Source: Alphaproteobacteria bacterium (GTDB lineage Bacteria > Pseudomonadota > Alphaproteobacteria > ATCC43930 > CGMCC-115725). Taken from it: 7,104 nucleotides of DNA. The number at the start of each line of letters is the position of its first letter. Position 1 is the first letter of the stretch. Below the pieces are notes generated by a model. It saw nothing but the letters and a program-made list of their open reading frames with translations, did no database searches and was not told the origin of the DNA. The stretch is taken from NCBI GenBank assembly GCA_030039975.1, contig JASHUO010000369.1, positions 1-7,104 on the forward strand, given 5' to 3'. Positions 1-5,700 of this stretch are shown in pieces. Position numbers and translations under genes: made by a program.

Positions 1-97
1 TACGTAGCCCGCCGGGTGGCGCCCAGACGCGCGACGGTCGATGATCATGGCCTGGATGGCGGCTATATAGGAGGTTCCGCGGCGGCAGGAAAGATGC

Positions 98-1099
98 CTA
101 AACGGTAAGCACGATCTTGCCGATGTGCTCGGAGGTTTCCATCAACCGATGCGCTTCGGCCGCCTGGGCGAGCGGGAAGCTGCGGTAGATCTGCGGCTTG
201 ACCTTGCCTTGCTCCAGCAGCGGCCAGACCACGCGCCGCAGCGGCGCGGCGATGGCGCCTTTCTGCTCGACGGTGCGCGCGCGCAGCGTCGAGCCGGTCA
301 AGGTGCCGCGCTTCAGCATCAGCGGCATCAGATTGATCTCGGCCTGCGGGCCCTTGAGGAAGGCGATGCAGACGATGCGGCCTTCGACGGCGAGCGCGTT
401 GATGTTGCGCTGGATGTAGTCGCCGCCGACCATGTCGAGGATGACGTCGACGCCGCGTCCGCCGGTCGCCTCCTTCACCAGCTTGACGAAATCCTCATGC
501 TTGTAGTCGATGCCGCGGGTGGCGCCGAGCTTCTCCGCGGCGTGGCATTTGTCGCGGCTGCCGGCGGTGGCGAAGATCTGCTGCGCGCCCAGCGCCCGGG
601 CGAGCTGGATCGCGGTGGTGCCGATGCCGCTGGTGCCGCCATGGATGAGCACGGACTCGCCCGGCTGCAACCGGCCGCGCTCGAACAGGTTCGTCCACAC
701 CGTGAAGAAGGTCTCGGGCAAGGCCGCCGCTTCGGCCATGCTGAGGCCCTTGGGCACGGGCAGGCATTGCGGCTCGGGCGCGACGCAATAGGTCGCGTAA
801 CCGCCGCCGGTGACCAGCGCGCAGACCGCATCGCCGGGCTTGGTGTGATTGATGCCGAGACCGACCGCCGCGACCGTGCCGGCGATCTCGAGGCCGGGAA
901 TGTCGGAAGCGCCGGGGGGCGGCGGGTAATTGCCCTGGCGCTGCATCACGTCGGGGCGGTTGATGCCCGCGGCCGCCACCTTGATCAGCACCTCACCGGC
1001 GCCCGGCATCGGCATCGGCCGCTCCACCGGCTTCAGCACCTCGGGTCCGCCCGGCTCGGTGATCTCGATCGCGGTCATGGTGGCGGGAAGCGCGCTCAT
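98..1099 (-). CDS. NAD(P)H:quinone oxidoreductase, zinc-free MDR family (PIG3-like)
   Basis: A 333-residue cytosolic medium-chain dehydrogenase/reductase, expected to pass hydride from NAD(P)H to quinones or other enone-type acceptors. Seen: an N-terminal GroES-like half opening with AIEITEPGGPEVL (residues 10-22), GINRPDVMQRQG (45-56) and PGLEIAGTV (68-76). A Rossmann half follows, with the nucleotide-binding stretch HGGTSGIGTTAIQLA (153-167) and the NADP-loop region TAGSRDKC (178-185). The GHE zinc-ligand motif of alcohol dehydrogenases is absent; the family uses PGLE there, which supports the zinc-independent quinone reductase branch. Length is normal for the PIG3 subgroup. The start is not certain: Met8 (base 1078) gives the N-terminus usual in the family, and neither ATG has a strong Shine-Dalgarno. 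The gene diverges from the DUF1192 gene, with 89 bp between starts. The physiological substrate cannot be read from sequence. Confidence 0.93.
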   Translation of the reverse strand: MSALPATMTAIEITEPGGPEVLKPVERPMPMPGAGEVLIKVAAAGINRPDVMQRQGNYPPPPGASDIPGLEIAGTVAAVGLGINHTKPGDAVCALVTGGGYATYCVAPEPQCLPVPKGLSMAEAAALPETFFTVWTNLFERGRLQPGESVLIHGGTSGIGTTAIQLARALGAQQIFATAGSRDKCHAAEKLGATRGIDYKHEDFVKLVKEATGGRGVDVILDMVGGDYIQRNINALAVEGRIVCIAFLKGPQAEINLMPLMLKRGTLTGSTLRARTVEQKGAIAAPLRRVVWPLLEQGKVKPQIYRSFPLAQAAEAHRLMETSEHIGKIVLTV

Positions 1100-1188
1100 C
1101 GTCGGATTCGTCCGTTGCGGCTGCGGTCAATTGAACCTCTAGCCCGATCGCGCCAGACTGGCAACAGCCCCTGAGGGAGGGACAAGCG

Positions 1189-1371
1189 ATGGACGAAGAG
1201 GACCTGCTGCCGCGGCAGAAGAAGCCGCAGAAGAAGGATCTGACGCCGCTCGCGATCGCCGAGCTCGAGGCTTACATCGCCGAGCTGGAGCAGGAGATCG
1301 AGCGCGCCCGCGGCGAGATCGCCGCCAAGCGCAAGCAGCGCAGCGGCGCCGATGCGCTGTTCAAGCGCTAG
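1189..1371 (+). CDS. DUF1192 family small coiled-coil protein
   Basis: A 60-residue, highly charged protein of unknown function, matching the alphaproteobacterial DUF1192 family in length and pattern. Seen: an acidic start (MDEEDLLP), a basic linker (residues 11-18), the signature DLTPLAIAELEAYIAELEQE (18-37) and a basic tail. Leu, Ile and Ala spacing over about 19-48 predicts one amphipathic helix able to form a short coiled coil. No signal peptide or membrane segment. The start is well supported by GGAGG at 1176-1180, 8 nt before the ATG. It is divergent from the quinone reductase, an arrangement I recall from Bradyrhizobium-type genomes (knowledge, not checked). A role as a small adaptor or structural protein would be a guess. 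Confidence 0.88.
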   Translation: MDEEDLLPRQKKPQKKDLTPLAIAELEAYIAELEQEIERARGEIAAKRKQRSGADALFKR

Positions 1372-1402
1372 GATTTCGCAAGACTAGAAAATCACGCTCG
1401 CG

Positions 1403-1475
1403 CCACCTCACCCCAACTCTCTCCGCCCCACTGGGGCGTAGAGGGAGGGACCCACGCAGCGGGAGGGTGAGGTGG
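1403..1475. repeat. Dispersed palindromic intergenic repeat (hairpin)
   Basis: A nested inverted repeat fills the gap between the DUF1192 and hydroxybutyrate dehydrogenase genes. The outer arms, CCACCTCACCC (1403-1413) and GGGTGAGGTGG (1465-1475), are perfect 11-bp complements. Inside, CGCCCC (1424-1429) pairs with GGGGCG (1433-1438) across a 3-nt loop, and the pairing continues with one mismatch and one wobble through 1417-1445. The CCTCACCC...CTCTCC...GGGTGAGG layout resembles short extragenic palindromes scattered through Bradyrhizobium and Rhodopseudomonas-type genomes (recall). No T-run follows, so a classical intrinsic terminator is not indicated, though the RNA would fold strongly. Confidence 0.72.
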
Positions 1476-1544
1476 GGCGGCGACGATGTCGCGCTCTGTA
1501 TGAATATCGCCGTTCACAACGATCCCTAAACAAAGGAGTCCCGC

Positions 1545-2327
1545 ATGTTGAAAGGCAGGGTTGCCGTCGTCACCGGCTCGACCAGCGGCATTGGTCTCGG
1601 CATCGCCACGATGCTTGCCGCCGAGGGCGCCGCGCTCATGCTGAACGGCTTCGGCGATGCCGCGGCGATCGAGCGGCTCAGGCGCGAGCTCGCGGAACAG
1701 CACGGCGTCACCGTCGCGTATTCCGGCGCCGACATGTCGAAGCCGGCGCAGATTCGCGAGCTGATCGCTGCGGCGCAGCAGCAGCTCGGCAGCGTCGACA
1801 TCCTCGTCAACAATGCCGGCATCCAGCACGTCGCGCCGATCGAGCGGTTTCCCGACGAGAAATGGGACGCGATCATCGCCATCAACCTCTCGGCCGCGTT
1901 CCACGCCACCAAGGCGGCGCTTCCCGGCATGAAGCAGCGCCGCTGGGGCCGCATCATCAACATCGCCTCGACGCATGGTCTGGTGGCGAGCGCGGAGAAG
2001 GCGGCCTATGTCGCGGCCAAGCACGGCATCATTGGCCTCACCAAAGTCACGGCGCTCGAGACCGCCAATGACGGCATCACCTGCAACGCGATCTGCCCCG
2101 GCTGGGTGCTGACGCCGCTGGTCCAGCAGCAGGTCGAGGCGCGTGCCAAAGCGACGGGGCAGACGATCGAAGCGGCGAAGATTGCGCTGCTGCGCGAGAA
2201 GCAGCCGATGCTGCGCTTCACCACGCCGGAGCATCTGGGCGCGCTGGCCCGATTCCTCTGTAGCGATGCGGCGGCGACCATGACCGGCGAAGCGTTACCG
2301 ATGGACGGCGGCTGGCTTGCGCAATGA
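1545..2327 (+). CDS. bdhA: D-3-hydroxybutyrate dehydrogenase (SDR family)
   Basis: A 260-residue cytosolic short-chain dehydrogenase that interconverts D-3-hydroxybutyrate and acetoacetate with NAD(H), the step linking polyhydroxybutyrate breakdown to acetoacetyl-CoA. Seen: cofactor motif TGSTSGIG (10-17), NNAG (89-92), catalytic Ser142, Tyr155 and Lys159 (YVAAK), and the NAICPGWVLTP loop (181-191). The residues known to bind substrate in bacterial 3-hydroxybutyrate dehydrogenases are all at their standard numbers: Gln94, His144, Lys152, Trp187, Gln196 and Trp257. This separates it from generic FabG-like reductases. Length is typical. The start is supported by AAGGAG at 1533-1538, 6 nt before the ATG. 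It stands alone: no acetoacetyl-CoA synthetase, thiolase or PHB gene lies in the window. Confidence 0.96.
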   Translation: MLKGRVAVVTGSTSGIGLGIATMLAAEGAALMLNGFGDAAAIERLRRELAEQHGVTVAYSGADMSKPAQIRELIAAAQQQLGSVDILVNNAGIQHVAPIERFPDEKWDAIIAINLSAAFHATKAALPGMKQRRWGRIINIASTHGLVASAEKAAYVAAKHGIIGLTKVTALETANDGITCNAICPGWVLTPLVQQQVEARAKATGQTIEAAKIALLREKQPMLRFTTPEHLGALARFLCSDAAATMTGEALPMDGGWLAQ

Positions 2328-2394
2328 TCGGCGGCCCGGTTCGGCTTCAGCATCTCTTAACAAAGCGCCGCGATACTCCAGGACGCGGCCAGGG

Positions 2395-2408
2395 TTTGAC
2401 CCGCCGCG
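2395..2408. repeat. 14-bp direct repeat, copy 1
   Basis: TTTGACCCGCCGCG occurs here and again at 2987-3000, the two copies bracketing the two small minus-strand genes. The core is a GC-rich near-palindrome. TTTGACCCG is a string I associate with intergenic repeats in Bradyrhizobium-type genomes (recall). Significance unproven. Confidence 0.5.
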
Positions 2409-2451
2409 GGTTCCGGCATCGCTCGCACTTTTACACGAAACGCACATTCAA

Positions 2452-2476
2452 GGAGCCGCCACTCGCTGGCGGCTCC
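2452..2476. terminator. Candidate bidirectional terminator hairpin between convergent genes
   Basis: GGAGCCGCC (2452-2460) and GGCGGCTCC (2468-2476) form a perfect 9-bp GC-rich stem with a 7-nt loop. It lies downstream of the hydroxybutyrate dehydrogenase (stop at 2327) and of the minus-strand small genes (last stop at 2551), where a shared terminator would be expected. There is only a short CTTT on the plus side and TT on the minus side, so the U-tract is poor and terminator function is inferred from position and stem. The rest of 2328-2550 shows no convincing gene, only one copy of a 14-bp direct repeat (2395-2408). Confidence 0.4.
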
Positions 2477-2550
2477 GCGCCTTTCCGGGCGGTCGCGCGT
2501 AGGTTGTTCGCGACCAAGCCATGATCAACTTTTCAGCGAAGCAGCCGGCG

Positions 2551-2673
2551 TCACCAATGTGACGCGAGCTTATCGACGTCGACGAAGACGAGCATAGCGG
2601 CCGCCCAGACCGCCAGCGCCACCGCGGCGAGCCGAATGCCAACCCAAAAGCCGAGACGCGGATGCGCGCGCAT
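2551..2673 (-). CDS. Small single-pass membrane protein, 40 residues, unknown function
   Basis: Not recognised as a named family. The reading frame ATG(2673)-TGA(2551) gives a 40-residue peptide: a basic N-terminus (MRAHPR), a hydrophobic stretch of about 21 residues with GFWVGIRLAAVALAVWAAAM (8-27) continuing through LVFV, then a short polar tail DVDKLASHW. This predicts one membrane helix with a positively charged, probably cytoplasmic N-terminus. The ATG lies three codons after the in-frame TGA of the 66-residue gene just upstream on the same strand, leaving 9 nt between stop and start. No good Shine-Dalgarno is visible, so expression would rely on translational coupling. The positive-inside layout and tight linkage argue for a real gene; small size and lack of a known relative argue against. 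An overlapping minus-strand frame (2448-2642) is less protein-like. Confidence 0.5.
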   Translation of the reverse strand: MRAHPRLGFWVGIRLAAVALAVWAAAMLVFVDVDKLASHW

Positions 2674-2682
2674 GGCGAGCGC

Positions 2683-2883
2683 TCAGGCCGCGTCGCGCCG
2701 GCCGCGCGTCAGCACGGCGATGCGCCGGTCGAGATGCCAGACTTCGAGGCGCTGCGCGGCAGGATGTCGCTTCAGCAGCGGTTGGGCCTCACGCGCCGCC
2801 GCCACGTCGTCGGCGCAATCGACGATGTCCGTTCCGTGGATGTGGCCATCGAGATCGATGGCAAAGCAGCGATAGGCGGTCAT
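2683..2883 (-). CDS. Conserved hypothetical protein, 66 residues (YRC...EVW type)
   Basis: A small soluble protein resembling short hypothetical proteins found repeatedly in Bradyrhizobium and relatives (recall); function unknown. Seen: MTAYRCFAIDLDGHIHG (1-17), then a conserved-looking Cys-x-Asp-Asp element (CADD, 24-27), an alanine-rich helix ending in PLLKRHP, and RLEVWHLDRRIAVL. The alternation of strand-like and helix-like segments suggests a compact alpha/beta fold. The start chosen is the ATG at 2883, which has GAGGA about 9 nt upstream; an ATG at 2916 would add 11 residues rich in Arg and Thr that do not look family-like. It diverges from the sulfhydrylase operon and is followed after 9 nt by the 40-residue membrane peptide. 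No catalytic motif is evident. Confidence 0.75.
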   Translation of the reverse strand: MTAYRCFAIDLDGHIHGTDIVDCADDVAAAREAQPLLKRHPAAQRLEVWHLDRRIAVLTRGRRDAA

Positions 2884-2955
2884 GGTGCGCGTCCTCGTAG
2901 AATTGGATCGCGGCAATGATGATGCAGCGCAGCACCGCCCTCCCCAAGTTAATTC

Positions 2956-2965
2956 GGCTTAAGCC
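2956..2965. promoter_or_regulatory. 10-bp palindrome in divergent intergenic region, possible operator
   Basis: GGCTTAAGCC is a perfect 10-bp palindrome near the middle of the 186-bp gap between the minus-strand small gene (start 2883) and the sulfhydrylase (start 3070). The surrounding bases (about 2945-2965) are the most AT-rich of the gap, as expected around promoters. No clear -35/-10 pair was found on either strand, so this is only a candidate regulator-binding site. Confidence 0.22.
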
Positions 2966-2986
2966 CCGCGCCACGATCTTGCCCGA

Positions 2987-3000
2987 TTTGACCCGCCGCG
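2987..3000. repeat. 14-bp direct repeat, copy 2
   Basis: Second copy of TTTGACCCGCCGCG (first at 2395-2408). Here it runs into a perfect 12-bp palindrome CCGCCGCGGCGG (2993-3004). It lies 70 bp before the preferred sulfhydrylase start. Confidence 0.5.
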
Positions 3001-3069
3001 GCGGAAGAGATGCGGCTCCAGCCGGCATTGGCTATGGTTACCGCGGTTTTTACCCTGTGCGGGACCGCC

Positions 3070-4386
3070 ATGGCCGACGCAAGATTTCCCAAATTCGCCA
3101 CACTGAGCCTCCATGCGGGGCAGCGTCCCGATCCCGTCACCGGCGCCCGCGCCGTGCCGATCTATCAGACGACGAGCTACGTCTTCCGCGACAGCGATCA
3201 TGCGGCGGCACTCTTCAATCTCGAAGAGCCCGGTTATATCTACTCGCGCATCGCCAATCCGACCGTCGCCGTGCTCGAAGAGCGCCTCGCCGCGCTCGAG
3301 GGCGGCGTCGGCGCGATCTGCACCGCGAGCGGTCAGGCGGCGCTGCATCTCGCCATTGCGACGCTCATGGGAGCGGGCGGACACATCGTCGCAGCGGCAT
3401 CGCTCTATGGCGGCTCGATCAACCTGCTGAAGCTGACCCTGCCGCGCTTCGGGATTGCGACGAGCTTCGTCGATCCGCGCGATCCCGCCGCTTTTCGCGC
3501 CGCGGTGCGGCCGGAAACGCGCCTCGTCTTCGCCGAGGTCATCGGCAATCCCGGCCTCGAGGTGCTCGACCTGCCGGCCGTCGCCGCGGTCGCGCATGAG
3601 TCGGGCCTGCCGCTGCTGGTCGATGCTACCTTCGCCACGCCCTATCTCTGCCGGCCGCTCGAGCACGGCGCCGACATCGTCATGCATTCCGCGACCAAAT
3701 GGCTCGGCGGGCATGGCGTCGCGATCGGCGGTGCGCTCGTCGATGGCGGCAGCTTCGACTGGGAGCGGTCGGGCAAGTTCCCGAGCTTGAGCGAGCCTTA
3801 CGCCGGCTATCACGGCATCGATTTCGCCGAGGAGTTCGGGCCGCAAGCCTTCATCATGCGGGCGCGCGCCGAAGGCCTGCGTGATTTTGGCGCATGCATG
3901 AGCCCGGCGAATGCCTTCCAGCTGTTGCAAGGGGTCGAGACCTTGCCGCTGCGCATGGCGCAGCACATGGCGAATACGCGCCGGGTGCTCGATTTCCTCG
4001 CCGCGTCCGATGCCGTCGCCTGGGTGCTGCATCCCGACCTTCCGAGCCATCGCGATCATCAACTGGCGCAGCGCCTGATGCCGCGCGGTGCCGGATCGAT
4101 CGTGAGCTTCGGCATCAAGGGTGGCCGGGAGGCGGGCAAGCGCTTCATCGACAGCCTGAAGCTCGTCTCGCATCTCGCCAATGTCGGCGACGCCAAGTCG
4201 CTCGTCATCCATCCCGCGAGCACCACGCATCAGCAGCTCGATGCCGCGGCGCTCGCCGCCGCCGGCATTGGCGAGGACATGGTGCGGCTCTCAGTCGGGC
4301 TCGAGGATGCCGAGGACATCGTCGACGATCTGGCGCAGGCGCTGCGCGCGGCGCAGAAGCCGCGGCTGCGTCCGGCGGCGGAGTAG
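3070..4386 (+). CDS. metY: O-acetylhomoserine sulfhydrylase (aminocarboxypropyltransferase), PLP-dependent
   Basis: A 438-residue cytosolic enzyme of the Cys/Met metabolism PLP family, expected to make homocysteine from O-acetylhomoserine and sulfide (an O-succinyl substrate cannot be excluded). Seen: LSLHAGQRPDPVTGARAVPI (12-31), phosphate-binding YSRIANPT (58-65), SGQAALH (87-93), the cofactor-stacking Tyr113 in SLYGG, Asp185 for the pyridine nitrogen, and the Schiff-base Lys210 in HSATKWLGGHG. The MetY-type segment with YAGYHG, FGPQAF and AFQLLQGVETLPLRM follows; NVGDAKSLVIHPASTTHQ (371-388) and LSVGLED (407-413) close the protein. VDATFATP carries Ala where many relatives have Asn. Met at 3070 matches the family N-terminus; an in-frame ATG at 3010 would add 20 residues and is disfavoured. 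It is first in a three-gene unit. No SAM riboswitch was recognised upstream. Confidence 0.93.
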   Translation: MADARFPKFATLSLHAGQRPDPVTGARAVPIYQTTSYVFRDSDHAAALFNLEEPGYIYSRIANPTVAVLEERLAALEGGVGAICTASGQAALHLAIATLMGAGGHIVAAASLYGGSINLLKLTLPRFGIATSFVDPRDPAAFRAAVRPETRLVFAEVIGNPGLEVLDLPAVAAVAHESGLPLLVDATFATPYLCRPLEHGADIVMHSATKWLGGHGVAIGGALVDGGSFDWERSGKFPSLSEPYAGYHGIDFAEEFGPQAFIMRARAEGLRDFGACMSPANAFQLLQGVETLPLRMAQHMANTRRVLDFLAASDAVAWVLHPDLPSHRDHQLAQRLMPRGAGSIVSFGIKGGREAGKRFIDSLKLVSHLANVGDAKSLVIHPASTTHQQLDAAALAAAGIGEDMVRLSVGLEDAEDIVDDLAQALRAAQKPRLRPAAE

Positions 4387-4394
4387 GGCGGGGC

Positions 4395-5183
4395 ATGGAC
4401 GTCAGCCTCGGCGGCAAGCGCGTTTTCGCCGGCACCGGCGGCCACGCACCCGATCCCGCTCTGCCGACCATCGTGCTGCTGCACGGCGCCGGCATGGACC
4501 ACACCGTCTTCGCGCTGCAGGCCCGCGCGCTGGCGCATCACGGCCGCAATCTGCTCGCCTTCGATCTTCCCGGTCACGGTCGCAGCGACGGGCCGGCGCT
4601 CGATAGCATCGGCGCGCTCGCCGATTGGGTGCTCGCCGCCGCCGCTGCCGCCGGGGCCGCGCGCTTCCGTGTCGCCGGACACAGCATGGGGGCGCTGGTT
4701 GCGCTCGAGACCGCTGCGCGCGGCGGCGAGCGGGTCGAAGCGGCGGCGCTGCTCGGCTTCGTGCCGGAGATGCGCGTTCATCCCGATCTCCTCGCCGCGG
4801 CGCGCGCCGGCGCTGCCGATGCGGTCGAGCTGATGACGAGCTGGAGCTTCGGCGCGCAAGGCCAGCTCGGCGGCAACCGCGCGCCGGGGCTGTGGCTGCC
4901 CGGCGCCGCTCTCCGCCTGCTGCAGCGTGCCGATCGGGCGAGCCTCGCCGGCGATCTCGCCGCTTGCGACTCCTACCGCGACGCGGCCGAGTCGGCGGGA
5001 AAAATCCGCTGTCCGGTGCTGCTGCTGCTCGGCGGCGAGGACCGGATGACGCCCGCTTCGCGCGGTCGGGCTTTCGCGCAACGCTTTGCCGCGCCGCAGG
5101 TGATCGTACTGCCCGGCGCGGGACACATGATGATGCTGGAGGACCCGGTGGCGAGTCTCGTGGCGTTGCGGTCGGTGCTTTGA
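4395..5183 (+). CDS. Alpha/beta hydrolase, esterase/lipase-like
   Basis: A 262-residue alpha/beta hydrolase-fold protein; substrate unknown. Seen: oxyanion-hole motif LLHGAG (28-33), DLPGHGRSDG (57-66), nucleophile elbow GHSMG with Ser97, and probable acid Asp216 (GGEDRMTP) and base His244 (GAGHMMMLEDP), so the catalytic triad appears complete. A variable cap lies roughly at 125-200. No signal peptide, so it acts in the cytoplasm. The start at 4395 is 8 nt after the sulfhydrylase stop, with a G-rich weak ribosome-binding stretch; the frame stays open well upstream, but that part overlaps the sulfhydrylase gene and is not protein-like. The stop overlaps the thioesterase ATG by one base. It is not MetX: homoserine acetyltransferases are much longer and use a different nucleophile context. 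Carboxylesterase or lactonase activity is a guess. Confidence 0.9.
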   Translation: MDVSLGGKRVFAGTGGHAPDPALPTIVLLHGAGMDHTVFALQARALAHHGRNLLAFDLPGHGRSDGPALDSIGALADWVLAAAAAAGAARFRVAGHSMGALVALETAARGGERVEAAALLGFVPEMRVHPDLLAAARAGAADAVELMTSWSFGAQGQLGGNRAPGLWLPGAALRLLQRADRASLAGDLAACDSYRDAAESAGKIRCPVLLLLGGEDRMTPASRGRAFAQRFAAPQVIVLPGAGHMMMLEDPVASLVALRSVL

Positions 5184-5638
5184 TGGCGGAGCCGGCGATC
5201 GAGCGGCGGGTCGATTACCCGCATTTCCTCACCATCACCACGCGGTGGATGGACAATGACCTCTATGGCCACGTCAACAACGTCGTCTACTATTCCTTCT
5301 TCGACACGGTGATCAATCAGTACTTGATCCGCGCGGGTAAACTCGACATCCACGACGGCACGGTGATCGGGCTTGCCGTCGAGACCATGTGCCGGTTTTA
5401 CCGTCCGCTCGCCTATCCCGATCCGGTCGATGCCGGGCTCCGCGTCGGCAAGCTCGGCCGCACCAGCGTGCGCTACGAGATCGGTCTCTTCGCCGCGGGG
5501 CAGGACGAGCCCGCCGCCACCGGCCACTTCGTCCATGTCTTCGTCGAGCGCTCGAACCGCCGTCCGGCGCCGATCCCTGCGACGATTCGCTCCGCCCTGG
5601 CGGCCATTTTGCCATCCGAAAAACACACCGCCGGTTGA
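5183..5638 (+). CDS. Acyl-CoA thioesterase, 4HBT hotdog fold (YbgC/FadM-like)
   Basis: A 151-residue cytosolic hotdog-fold thioesterase, expected to cleave acyl-CoA to free acid and CoA. Seen: TRWMDNDLYGHVNNVVYYSF (20-39), the family's active-site signature D-x-x-G-H-V-N-N with Asp26 as the likely catalytic acid. Next come the helix of the hotdog fold (35-52), ETMCRFYRPLAYPDPVDAGL (67-86), and the strands GRTSVRYEIGLF (92-103) and ATGHFVHVFVER (112-123). Length is typical of this group. The ATG at 5183 shares its A with the TGA of the hydrolase (TGATG), a classic sign of translational coupling. Chain-length preference cannot be inferred. Coupling to the hydrolase suggests the two process related ester or thioester substrates; a link to methionine synthesis is not evident. 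Confidence 0.9.
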   Translation: MAEPAIERRVDYPHFLTITTRWMDNDLYGHVNNVVYYSFFDTVINQYLIRAGKLDIHDGTVIGLAVETMCRFYRPLAYPDPVDAGLRVGKLGRTSVRYEIGLFAAGQDEPAATGHFVHVFVERSNRRPAPIPATIRSALAAILPSEKHTAG

Positions 5639-5684
5639 CGCGACTCACGAGATAGGCGACTCTTTCGGCCAGTACCGCACTCGT

Positions 5685-5690
5685 AGGGAG
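5685..5690 (+). promoter_or_regulatory. Ribosome-binding site that fixes the TTG start at 5701
   Basis: AGGGAG lies 10 nt before TTG 5701. The frame is closed by TAG at 5653-5655, and no ATG or GTG occurs between that stop and 5701. The TTG is therefore the only start that keeps the first membrane segment whole. Confidence 0.65.
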
Positions 5691-5700
5691 CGGGCCGATA

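Noticed and set aside
1..97. Possible partial gene at the left edge (minus-strand ATG at 48 with 16 open codons to the edge)
   Set aside because: No ribosome-binding site, too short to judge and no recognisable motif. The TATATAGGAGG stretch at 64-74 could look like a plus-strand signal, but no suitable start follows it.
125..1174. Long plus-strand open frame (349 codons) opposite the quinone reductase
   Set aside because: Antisense shadow: Arg/Ala/Gly/His-rich low-complexity translation with no family motif, opposite a gene with clear motifs. High GC at third codon positions suppresses stops on the other strand.
1100..1188. TTGACC on the minus strand (1125-1130) as a -35 box for the quinone reductase
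   Set aside because: At 17-bp spacing the -10 position reads ATCCGA and sits almost on the start codon, so a sigma-70 promoter is not supported.
1392..2234. Minus-strand open frame (280 codons) opposite the hydroxybutyrate dehydrogenase
   Set aside because: Antisense shadow of a gene whose catalytic and substrate residues are all intact; the frame also runs through the intergenic palindromic repeat.
2317..2524. Two short plus-strand frames at the end of and after the hydroxybutyrate dehydrogenase
   Set aside because: They overlap the dehydrogenase stop and the hairpin, lack ribosome-binding sites and have no recognisable motif.
2448..2642. Minus-strand 64-codon frame in the gap after the hydroxybutyrate dehydrogenase
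   Set aside because: Arg/Ser-rich translation without helix or motif, and it reads through the candidate terminator hairpin; the overlapping 40-residue membrane frame is more protein-like.
2884..3069. Possible SAM-II or SAH riboswitch upstream of the sulfhydrylase
   Set aside because: GATTTGACCCG loosely recalls part of the SAM-II core, but the matching stem and the downstream pseudoknot strand (GCTAAA-type) are missing. A covariance-model search (Infernal) would settle it.
2959..4230. Minus-strand open frame (423 codons) opposite the sulfhydrylase
   Set aside because: Antisense shadow with Arg/Gly/Asp/Ala-rich composition, no domain, and no ribosome-binding site.
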